From Paraburkholderia sp. PREW-6R (lineage in GTDB: Bacteria; Pseudomonadota; Gammaproteobacteria; Burkholderiales; Burkholderiaceae): a stretch of DNA of 64,000 bases. The notes beneath the pieces were generated by a model. That model ran no database searches and had not been told where the DNA came from. It worked only from the letters and a program-made list of their open reading frames with translations. Position numbers and translations under genes: made by a program. Shown one piece after another: positions 56,974-64,000 of this stretch; positions within the stretch are counted from its first letter, which is position 1; each line of letters opens with the position of its first letter. The stretch is taken from contig NZ_CP155076.1 of assembly GCF_039621805.1 (NCBI RefSeq), forward strand, positions 124,001-188,000. The letters run 5' to 3'.

Positions 56974-57267
56974 ATGTCAACGTTGTGTGCACTCGCGCTA
57001 TTCATGGGTATCACCTGCCTCTGTTTTGCCGAGCTTGATTCAAGCGTCTCGGGGCTCGCCGAACTGATGTATGTCATGGGAGTATTTCTCTACGTGCAGT
57101 CAGTTGGCCGGCGCAAGATGCTGCGGTCTTCTGGCGTGGAGCCGGAGGCGGGTATGGTGCTACTGAAGGCCGTCGCGTGGCCATTAGCAACCCCGGTAGC
57201 CGTCGCATTCGGGCTGTTTCGAACTTTGATTTGCCTGATGCAGGCGGACGATGGATCGAGGGACTAA
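56974..57267 (+). CDS. Small inner membrane protein
   Basis: 97 residues from ATG 56974 (ACGGGG upstream; the frame is open to a TTG at 56920). Three hydrophobic segments: LCALALFMGITCLCFAELDS, AELMYVMGVFLYVQSVGRRK and the region after residue 65 (AVAWPLATPVAVAFGLFRTL). A short charged C-terminus follows. No known family; possibly a subunit or accessory membrane protein. Confidence 0.55.
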   Translation: MSTLCALALFMGITCLCFAELDSSVSGLAELMYVMGVFLYVQSVGRRKMLRSSGVEPEAGMVLLKAVAWPLATPVAVAFGLFRTLICLMQADDGSRD

Positions 57268-57574
57268 TGGCACCTGTTGATCCGTGCGGGCAACGGCGTA
57301 GAAGCGGACTGTAGTGTTATTTGATTGCGCTAGCTACAGAACACACGGACTCAACTTGTCAGACAACGGCACAGCCATTTTTTTCACAGGATTCTGATAA
57401 TCTTTTCATCGGGCTGACAACCGATTCGGTCAATTCCGGACAGGCAGGGCGGCAATTGCACTGGACGCGAGCAAATGGTTAAGGGCCAGGGAAGGCTGTC
57501 CAGGTTAGGCAGCCCAAAGACCAGTCAAAGCGTCAAAAGGCGAGAGCGCTGCTTCCACAGATCTTCGACTCCAA
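57268..57574. other. Short intergenic region
   Basis: No gene or terminator recognised. Confidence 0.4.
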
Positions 57575-57871
57575 CTATGAACCTGCGAAGTCCGACGATT
57601 GCTGGCGTGGGTAGCCGGTGCATTGATCGTCATGAATATTCGCGGCGATGATGTCCGCTTCGTCCCGGTGTGTTTGATATGCCACTTGCAGGCGGCAATC
57701 GATGTGATGGTTGCTGCACCTAGCAACATTGCTTCCGATCGCTTGCGCTTCGTTTTCGTTAAATGCGGCCGCCCTTTCTGCACAGCGGGCCGCTCCGCGA
57801 CATCGACCTCGTTGGCCAATGAAGTCGCCAGACTTTCGCGCTGCGTCCTTTGGGGATAGGTAATTTTCCAT
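57575..57871 (-). CDS. Possible hypothetical protein
   Basis: 98 codons from ATG 57871, preceded by CGGGAGCG at good spacing. It starts MENYLSPKDAARKSGDFIGQ and continues with an Arg/Cys-rich and then acidic part (HRDEADIIAANIHDDQ). The sequence quality falls after about residue 45, and an alternative minus frame overlaps there, so a frameshift may be present. Not recognised. Confidence 0.35.
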   Translation of the reverse strand: MENYLSPKDAARKSGDFIGQRGRCRGAARCAERAAAFNENEAQAIGSNVARCSNHHIDCRLQVAYQTHRDEADIIAANIHDDQCTGYPRQQSSDFAGS

Positions 57872-58475
57872 ATCGCTCCCGGTGTTGCCGGAGGCCTTTC
57901 GCGTATTCTGTGGTGGCAAGGACCGACTTATGTCAGCTCCGGCAAGTTTGGCAAGCCTTCCCCATAGACGCCGGCTTCCGGAGGGGATTCGGCGCAGAAG
58001 GTGAGCGACTGTATGACCGGGCACTTACGGTTCTGGCTGGACTATGCATTCTCCTGCATCGATTTAATAATGTCTCTTTCGTTGATTATCTTCGACGTGC
58101 ATGACATGCTCTCTTTGATACGGTACTGGCAGTTAGATTTTTTTAAGAAGGGGTCCCGACTGACTCTCATGGACCAAGTGCTGTTGCTTGCACGCACGGA
58201 ACCATACATCATTCAGGTGTGGGTCGCGAACTTGCATTCGTTAAAAGACTGACAGGTGAGGTGCCGCACGCCGCAGCAAGGGATGTCCGAATCGTCGCCC
58301 CGATCACGTAAGAAATCTGGTGGCAGCGTCATCGAAGGCCAGACTCTTAATCACGCTCGCTGATACAGGGCGCTGCGTATCCGATCGCTGATAGCGAGAG
58401 GGCGTGTGCGCGCCTTGCCGGCGGTATCGGAAGCCTCGTCCTCGCACGTATTCCACGGCAATGGTCTGGAACAGC
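57872..58475. other. Intergenic region with an AT-rich patch
   Basis: A noticeably AT-rich patch lies at about 58060-58160, unlike its surroundings. It carries the weak ORF at 58001-58252. The rest is the upstream region of the hydrolase gene. Confidence 0.4.
58001..58252 (+). CDS. Doubtful AT-rich small ORF
   Basis: 83 codons from GTG 58001 (or ATG 58013). Hydrophobic middle (FWLDYAFSCIDLIMSLSLII) and a helical end (RLTLMDQVLLLARTEPYIIQ). No domain; its composition differs from the neighbouring GC-rich DNA. Confidence 0.25.
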   Translation: MSDCMTGHLRFWLDYAFSCIDLIMSLSLIIFDVHDMLSLIRYWQLDFFKKGSRLTLMDQVLLLARTEPYIIQVWVANLHSLKD

Positions 58476-59882
58476 ATGAGACACACGACTTTGCACCTTC
58501 GACCGATCCTGCTGATCTTCCTGACGTTGGTCGTGGGTCATACGTTTGCAGGCGACGATCCGAATACGCCTGACGCGTCGCTTTTGCGCGAGCAGGTGCT
58601 AGTAATACCTGGTGAGCCAGCCCCACCAGCTCTGTTGCAGGTGACACTCTTTACGCCTCCGGGGCCCGGTCCTTTCCCGCTCGCTGTGATGAACCACGGC
58701 GCGACGGGGGACGTCCCCCCGTCGCAGCAGCCGCGATACCGCCTGACGTTCTCTGCCTGGTATTTCCTGTCGCGGGGATACGCGGTAGCGCTCCCAATGA
58801 TGCGAGGTTATGCGGGATCAGCGGGCATGCTGGTCGGTACAGATTGCGACGACGTTGGCATCGGCCTTGAAGCGGCGCGCGATATTCGCGCAGTCATCGA
58901 GAACCTCAAGCAAAGGCCCGACATCGATGGATCGCGGATCATCGTTGCAGGGCAGAGCTTTGGGGGATGGAACACACTGGCGCTTGGCACGCTCAATGTG
59001 CCGGGAGTAAGAGGGTTGATCAGCTTCGCCGGTGGCATGAAGCCGGTGAGTTGTGCGGATCCGGCAGATGCATTGACGAAAGCTGCTGCCTATTATGGAA
59101 AGGCGACGACGACACCTTCGATCTGGTTCTTCGGGGACAATGATCAGGTATTCGAAACATCGCTGTGGCACGCGATGTATGCCGCCTATACGGCGGCTGG
59201 AGGTCCCGCCGAGCTGGTTGCATACGGAGCGTTCGGCGCTGATTCGCATCAGCTGCTCAGTGCGCGCAACGGGCTGCGGCTATGGGTGCCCGCGGTAGAC
59301 AGCTTTCTTGCACGGGTTGGCTTGCCCAATGTCGAAACTTATCCCGCATACATGCCGTCACATGTCCCGCCCCCAAGTCATTATGCCGATATAACCGACG
59401 TTGAGGCACTCCCGTATCTCGATGGGGCAGGGCGGGCATATTACCGGAAGTTCCTCAATACGGCCCTGCCAAGAGCATTTGCCGTCGGACCAAACGGCGC
59501 CGCCTCGGCAATGGGCGGATTTGATCCAGGCGCGCAGTCGTTGAAGCTGTGCGCAGAACACGGGCCAGGCTGTCGGCTGTACGCCGTAGACAACGACGTC
59601 GTATGGACTCGGCCGACCCCCGTGCCACCCCCGACGCATTTCGCAGCTCTTGCGGATGTCGACGCGGTCCCTTATCTGAGTAGCGATAGCCGCGCCGTCT
59701 ACAGGCAGTTTTTGCAGATGAGACGACCCCGTGCGTTTGTCGTGGCACCCGACGGAGGTGCAGATGGCGCTTCGTTAGGCGCCGACCCCGTCGCATATGC
59801 TCTCGCTCATTGCAGTCAACTCCACCAGAACTGCCGCCTCTACGCAGTAGACGGTGATGTTGTGTGGAGTTCAGGAAAATAA
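58476..59882 (+). CDS. Secreted alpha/beta hydrolase with duplicated C-terminal module
   Basis: 468 residues from ATG 58476 (ATG 58461 possible). Signal peptide MRHTTLHLRPILLIFLTLVV with cut near HTFA. The first 285 residues are a dienelactone-hydrolase-type alpha/beta fold: oxyanion region VMNHGATGDV, nucleophile Ser in VAGQSFGGWN, Asp in FFGDNDQVF and His in GADSHQLL. Then follow two tandem modules of about 80 residues. Each starts PPPxHYA/FA-x4-DV-x-A-x-PYL and ends with two Cys and CRLYAVDxDVVW (CAEHGPGCRLYAVDNDVVW; CSQLHQNCRLYAVDGDVVW). The modules may form disulphides and bind substrate or envelope. The reaction is probably ester or carbonyl-linked hydrolysis in the periplasm or outside; the substrate is unknown. 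Confidence 0.85.
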   Translation: MRHTTLHLRPILLIFLTLVVGHTFAGDDPNTPDASLLREQVLVIPGEPAPPALLQVTLFTPPGPGPFPLAVMNHGATGDVPPSQQPRYRLTFSAWYFLSRGYAVALPMMRGYAGSAGMLVGTDCDDVGIGLEAARDIRAVIENLKQRPDIDGSRIIVAGQSFGGWNTLALGTLNVPGVRGLISFAGGMKPVSCADPADALTKAAAYYGKATTTPSIWFFGDNDQVFETSLWHAMYAAYTAAGGPAELVAYGAFGADSHQLLSARNGLRLWVPAVDSFLARVGLPNVETYPAYMPSHVPPPSHYADITDVEALPYLDGAGRAYYRKFLNTALPRAFAVGPNGAASAMGGFDPGAQSLKLCAEHGPGCRLYAVDNDVVWTRPTPVPPPTHFAALADVDAVPYLSSDSRAVYRQFLQMRRPRAFVVAPDGGADGASLGADPVAYALAHCSQLHQNCRLYAVDGDVVWSSGK

Positions 59883-60682
59883 GCTTCGCCAACCGTGGCG
59901 CGTGCGTCTCCAGGCCGCCCTGGTTAAACGGCGGCACTCCGCGGGGCCATGAAACGAGGGCGCGAGTCAATGACTGACTTCATGGCGAGGTAGCCGAAAG
60001 AATGGCCAAGGCTTAAAGTGAACCAGCTGTGCCAGGTGCCGTCGCTAGCCGATCACGTATCGAGGGCCTGCAGCAGATAGACGCCGGTGCTTCTTATGGT
60101 CAAGAACGAATTTTGATAACACGGTTCTGGGCAATGACCGACTATAACCGGCTCGCTTCTGCTGGTTATATCGGTCGTCAGGATTGACGAGGTGCGTCCC
60201 GGTGCCGGGAATATCGCAATACGTCGGCGCCTCGTCCGCTCGCAGGTGGCGTCGCCGCAATGGTCGTATAGGAGTGGCGAAGACTCCCCGATGGCAGCTG
60301 TGTGTGCTGGCGGGTGAGAGAGATCAGACGGATGAATGAATCAGATGCGAGGTCCGCGTTATCGGTTGACTATGCCGAGACCATATTAAGGTCATCCGAG
60401 AATGACTCCTTCCGAAGCGCACACGCAAACGCCAGCTGACGAAATACGACGTTCGCCGCGGACCTCCTGGAAGTAGCCAGCTTTGGTCCGTTCGCTCGGT
60501 TGCACGTTCAAAAATCACTCGGACCGACGGACGTTGAAAGGACCGGTCATCCAGCCAGTGAAACTTTTCATAGCTGAAGTTCGCAAAGTTTAATTCGGAA
60601 TCCTAGAATTATTAGGCCGGAAAGATTTCAATTTCTACTGGAGGCCGCTACAAAAAATCCCGGATTCGCCCATATCTTCGGT
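59883..60682. other. Intergenic region, nothing clear
   Basis: No supported gene. The last 100 bases are AT-richer (around TTTAATTCGGAATCC at 60590) and could hold the promoter of the toxin-antitoxin pair. Confidence 0.4.
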
Positions 60683-61273
60683 TTGAGCGGTCACAATTTC
60701 TCAGGGGAGAAGGGCTGGCGGCAGGTCCCGCACATGGTCGCGGACCTCGAAGCACCTGTCCGCGACGGACTGCCCAAATGCGCGCTGTGCGCGGGCGTCG
60801 AACATGCAACGCTAGGCGCTGAGGCCCGGCGTGCTTTATTTGCCCGCATCATTACCGAAGCGAGTTATAAGCGGCGTCGCGATCGGCTGACGCCAGACGG
60901 ATCAGAAAAGACTGAGCGGCTGGCCAGGATCGTCGCGACGACGGCTTACGTCTGGAACGACGAAGACGACGCGCGGGAATGCCTGTCGACGCCGCACCCG
61001 GAGCTTCAAGTGCGGGCGCCACTCGATGTTGCGCTGACCGAACTCGGCGCGCGCCGGGTCGAAGAGCTACTCTGGAAACTGTTTTATGGGTTGCCGGCGT
61101 GGAATTGTTTCGAATCGCCGGCACTCGACATACGGTCCGGAGCGGCACCGGCGCGATGCTGGCGGGCGGCCGCTTCAACGGCCCGGGGCGACCGGTCATC
61201 TACGCCGCGTCGACCTTTGCCTGTGCGATGCTCAAGGTTCTCGTGCTTGCCCGCATCGGCAAGGTACCGATGA
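60683..61273 (+). CDS. Xre/MbcA/ParS-type antitoxin, read-through form
   Basis: Antitoxin of a RES-Xre module. The recognisable part is the C-terminal half: FARIITEASYKRRRDRLTPD, SEKTERLARIVATTAYVWND and LDVALTELGARRVEELLWKL followed by FYGLPAW, which is the classical end of this antitoxin just before the toxin start. Normally the gene stops about there. Here the frame runs on through the beginning of the toxin gene to 61273, because no stop occurs at LPAW. The N-terminal 60 residues match nothing I know, and there is no ATG before residue 18, so the start is uncertain. The gene is probably damaged at both ends. Confidence 0.7.
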   Translation: MSGHNFSGEKGWRQVPHMVADLEAPVRDGLPKCALCAGVEHATLGAEARRALFARIITEASYKRRRDRLTPDGSEKTERLARIVATTAYVWNDEDDARECLSTPHPELQVRAPLDVALTELGARRVEELLWKLFYGLPAWNCFESPALDIRSGAAPARCWRAAASTARGDRSSTPRRPLPVRCSRFSCLPASARYR

Positions 61274-61562
61274 CACAAGGCTAGGTTGAAGCAGCTTTCG
61301 CGGCGATATTTGTGTCAAACCCCATTCGGCCGGATTGTTGTCGGTGAGATGGGATGCGCCAGCACTGCAGGCGGAAAGGGAGTTCGGCGACGCCTGGCTG
61401 ACCGGGTTGAGTACTGCTCTCCTGATGGAGCCTTCCGTCGTGGTCCGTACGGAATTAAACGTGCTCGTTAATCCTGAACACCCCGACGCGACGCGGATTG
61501 TGGTGACCGAGCCGCAAACTGTGGTGTGGGATAAAGGTTTCTTTGTGAAACCAAAGGGCTGA
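61099..61562 (+). pseudogene. RES-domain toxin, frameshifted
   Basis: RES toxins degrade NAD. The first part (frame of GTG 61099) reads VELFRIAGTRHTVRSGTGAM, then LAGGRFNGPGRPVIYAASTF, the N-terminal RES core with its Arg and Gly-rich turn, and stops at 61284. The second part, in a different frame from about 61335, gives WDAPALQAEREFGDAWLTGL, EPSVVVRTELNVLVNPEHPD and VVWDKGFF, the C-terminal core with the family's Ser and the NPxHP motif. Joining them requires a frame change and the linking segment is degenerate. The toxin is therefore very probably inactive, consistent with loss of the antitoxin's normal end. Confidence 0.78.
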
Positions 61563-62103
61563 CACGGCCAGATTGCCATGGTGGCCGGCTAGCCTCGCCT
61601 CGACGCTTTGGCCTTTAGTGGAAGTAACATAGACATTGCTTTCGGTTCAGTTCGCAATCGCCACACGCAAAGGCCATTGAGCGTCTTCGTGTAATTTGCA
61701 TGTCTGGTGCCAATCGACACGGCTGCCAGGATTTATAGCTGCCCTGACGATTTGGTATAAGTAATGTTGAGGCATTGACTGCAGCAGCATGCAATGTCCT
61801 CGCCAGAGCAGGATGTCGGCTGCCGGCAGCGCCGAATAGGTTGTCGCGGCAATGCTTCGCCCGGGGGGGCACAGCCGGGCAGTATGGTTGTCCGTGCAAC
61901 TTAAACTTGCCGGGCACCAGAGATTTCAATTCGATATGATCGCTTGCTCGCCCAACGGACACTCCGGACTGTATGATGATGGGAGTTAAAGACGGGCTTG
62001 ATGCGGTGTGCAAAGCATCGGACGGATTGCCCGGCGCCGCCATCGGGCTCCAAGACGCATCCCTGACGATATGATAGTTGGCTACCGCTGCATCGTGTAA
62101 TCA
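61563..62103. other. Intergenic region, nothing clear
   Basis: No supported ORF. AT-rich stretches near 61740-61770 and 61920-61990 could carry the promoter of the H-NS-like gene. Confidence 0.4.
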
Positions 62104-62430
62104 ATGGAAAGGAACACCTACTCAAAGCTTGTAAGGCAACTTGCCGAACTCGATAGTGAAATAGAACGTGTCCGGCGTCTCGAACGTTGTCGGGTTATTG
62201 CAGAGATCCGCTCGCAGATGCAGGAATTCGGTATCAAACCAAGCGAACTTGTTGGACGCAAGCGTGGAAGATCGTCGGCGCCAGCCCGATACCTGAACCC
62301 GGAAACCGGGCAGACATGGACTGGTAGAGGGGCGCGCCCCCACTGGCTGGTGGGCAAGGAATCAAAAGAGTTCCTGATTGTCCCTCAGGAGTCGCATCGT
62401 TCTGGCGAGGAAGAAAGCGTCAAAAACTAG
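62104..62430 (+). CDS. H-NS-like nucleoid protein (second copy)
   Basis: 108 residues. N-terminal coiled coil LVRQLAELDSEIERVRRLER for oligomerisation, then the DNA-binding domain RYLNPETGQTWTGRGARPHW followed by LVGKESKEFLIV. The TGRGARP loop is the AT-hook-like minor-groove contact of Burkholderiales H-NS proteins. The weak SD leaves ATG 62104 as the only reasonable start. It differs considerably from the copy at 24247 and sits between a toxin-antitoxin remnant and an insertion sequence, which suggests mobile DNA carrying its own silencer. Confidence 0.88.
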   Translation: MERNTYSKLVRQLAELDSEIERVRRLERCRVIAEIRSQMQEFGIKPSELVGRKRGRSSAPARYLNPETGQTWTGRGARPHWLVGKESKEFLIVPQESHRSGEEESVKN

Positions 62431-62829
62431 CGTGCATATTCGTTGATGGCGTCATTATTGGCGGTTACCTGGGTGAACCGCAAGCCATCTACGCTTCAGG
62501 CCTTTTCAAGGGTCCAGACGCTCGCCTCCGTGATGTACCGATTTTAGGTGGTCCCACCTGTATTCTGCCGCTTGAACCACCCTAGTGGCTGCGCCATGGC
62601 GATTCGTCCTGCCTAGGCAAGCTCGCGGCTTATGGAAGGATGACGGCATTGAATTGGCGGTGCCGGCCAAACGAGAGTCGCCTGGCAAACGGTGTCGAGC
62701 GATATCACTTTCTCCGCAAACGGCTTCGGGTTGTTGTGAGCAGAAGTGATTCGGCGAGAGTCAAACCAATAGCAGCATCCTGCGCTATTTAACATAATGT
62801 TAATTATCAACCATCGTGTTGTTAGTCCA
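62431..62829. other. Intergenic region before the insertion sequence
   Basis: No gene recognised; turns AT-rich after about 62760 (TTTAACATAATGTTAATTATC). Confidence 0.4.
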
Positions 62830-64000
62830 AAGTTCAGATGTCGTGTTTCCGCTAAATTGAAATGTCGTGTTTGCGGGTTCAGGCTGGTGGCCAGCATGCC
62901 TTAAGGAGCGCTGGCCATGAACGCAACTGGGAAGATCACCATGTCGATGACCGAGCTGGACCGCTTGAAGGTGGTACAGGCCGTTTGCGAGCGGCGTCTG
63001 AAGCCAGGTCAGGCAGCGGAGCGCCTTGCGCTGAGCGTGCGGCAGGTCGAGCGCCTGGTGCAGCGCTATCAGGCCGCGGGCGTTGCGGGACTGGTGTCGG
63101 GCAAACGCGGGCGACCGGGCAACCATCAGTTGTCTGATGGCGTGGCGCGACGCGCGCTGGCGATCATTCGTGAGCGCTACGCGGATTTCGGGCCGACACT
63201 GGCGTGCGAGAAGCTTCGGGAATGTCACGGCATCGGTCTGTCGGTCGAGACGGTGCGTGTGCTGATGATGGCCGCTGGTCTGTGGATTCGTCGCAGGGAT
63301 CGTCCAGCCAAGGTTTACCAGCCCCGAAACCGTCGTGCGTGTCTGGGTGAACTGATCCAGATTGACGGCAGCGATCACCGCTGGTTCGAGGAACGCGCGC
63401 CCGCGTGCACGCTGCTGGTGTTCATTGACGATGCGACTGGCCGGCTGATGACCCTGCACTTCACGGCGACCGAGTCGACCTTCAGCTATTTCGAGGCACT
63501 GGCGAAGTATCTGGTGGCGCATGGCAAACCGGTCGCGTTCTATAGCGACAAGTTCAGCGTGTTCTACGTCAAGGACCGTGCAAGCACGGCCGGCAAAGGC
63601 GTCACACAGTTCGGTCGCGCCCTGTACCAGCTCAATATCGAGGCGTTCTGTGCGAACACGAGCCAGGCCAAGGGGCGTGTCGAGCGAGCCAATCTGACGT
63701 TGCAGGACCGGCTCGTCAAGGAACTGAGGTTGCGTAACATCAGTACGCGCGAAGCGGCCAATGCGTATGCGCCCTCCTTCATCGCGGACTTCAACCGGCG
63801 CTTTGGCAAGCCGCCGAAGAGCGACCACAACGCGCATCGGCCGCTGCGTGACGACGAGGACCTGAAGCAGATCCTGGCCTATCGCGTGGCGCGCAAGGTC
63901 TCCAATGCGCTGACGGTGCAGTACGACCGGGTGATGTACCTGTTGCAGGACACCGAGGCCAACCGGCGTCTCATCCACGAGTACATTGAAGTGGTCGAAT
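62830..64000 (+). mobile_element. ISNCY-type insertion sequence, cut by window end
   Basis: Left end and transposase of an insertion sequence. The exact left terminus is uncertain. Two direct copies of ATGTCGTGTTT at 62838-62848 and 62862-62872, 24 bp apart, lie between the flanking DNA and the transposase and are probably transposase-binding repeats. The right end lies beyond the window. Confidence 0.7.
62917..64000 (+). CDS. ISNCY-family DDE transposase, 3'-truncated by window edge
   Basis: 361 codons visible, still open at the window end. ATG 62917 with SD AAGGAG. The N-terminal helix-turn-helix of Helix-turn-helix_29 style (LDRLKVVQAVCERRLKPGQA, then LSVRQVERLVQRYQAAG) is followed by an rve-type catalytic core. 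The DDE residues are visible: Asp in IQIDGSDHRW, Asp in FYSDKFSVF and Glu in SQAKGRVERANLTLQDR. It mediates cut-and-paste or copy transposition of the element. Nothing in the visible part is broken. Confidence 0.92.
   Translation, partial: MNATGKITMSMTELDRLKVVQAVCERRLKPGQAAERLALSVRQVERLVQRYQAAGVAGLVSGKRGRPGNHQLSDGVARRALAIIRERYADFGPTLACEKLRECHGIGLSVETVRVLMMAAGLWIRRRDRPAKVYQPRNRRACLGELIQIDGSDHRWFEERAPACTLLVFIDDATGRLMTLHFTATESTFSYFEALAKYLVAHGKPVAFYSDKFSVFYVKDRASTAGKGVTQFGRALYQLNIEAFCANTSQAKGRVERANLTLQDRLVKELRLRNISTREAANAYAPSFIADFNRRFGKPPKSDHNAHRPLRDDEDLKQILAYRVARKVSNALTVQYDRVMYLLQDTEANRRLIHEYIEVVE

Overview
The window looks like an accessory region of a Burkholderiaceae replicon, probably Paraburkholderia, Caballeronia or Burkholderia. 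This is inferred from gene families rather than a marker gene. The evidence is two Burkholderia-type trimeric porins, two short H-NS-like proteins with the Burkholderiales C-terminal motif, an HU variant, a SCPU-type chaperone-usher pilus operon, two-partner secretion exoproteins, an ISNCY-type transposase and high GC. No rRNA, tRNA, ribosomal protein or other core gene is visible. Gene density is low: confident genes sit as islands in long stretches without convincing coding sequence, some of which hold decayed genes.

Layout. 1-3 kb: the end of a diguanylate cyclase, a ChrA-like transporter overlapping it, and a receiver-only protein. 4.4-9.0 kb (minus strand): a complete four-gene operon for a SCPU-type pilus (pilin, chaperone, usher, tip protein). 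10-15 kb: small orphan proteins, including two winged-helix-like ones, and several intrinsic terminators with no obvious gene. 15.9-18.2 kb: a leucine-dehydrogenase-like enzyme and an HU protein. 18.9-21.9 kb: two tandem pairs of small paralogues (zinc-ribbon membrane proteins; FRGF-type unknowns) and small helical ORFs. 24.2-26.2 kb: an H-NS-like protein and unknown proteins. 26.3-27.0 kb: a multiply frameshifted remnant of a type I secretion ABC transporter.

27.7-49.4 kb is the functional centre. It holds a porin, an OmpR-type regulator lacking the phospho-acceptor Asp, and a 2784-residue haemagglutinin/CdiA-like exoprotein whose low-GC C-terminus and downstream ORF look like a toxin-immunity pair. 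Small and broken genes follow, then a LysR regulator with a second porin and a DUF2846 lipoprotein. The region ends with a compact two-partner secretion operon: a shorter exoprotein, its FhaC/ShlB transporter and a periplasmic parvulin resembling the Bordetella FHA chaperone Par27. The large exoprotein has no transporter beside it, so the single FhaC homologue may serve both exoproteins (inference).

49.4-64 kb: a decayed tyrosine recombinase, a hybrid histidine kinase, a winged-helix protein, a small membrane protein, a secreted alpha/beta hydrolase with a duplicated cysteine-containing C-terminal module, a decaying Xre/RES toxin-antitoxin pair, a second H-NS-like protein, and an ISNCY-type insertion sequence cut by the window edge. 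The picture is a surface-adhesion and contact-interaction island within DNA that carries traces of mobile-element entry and gene decay.
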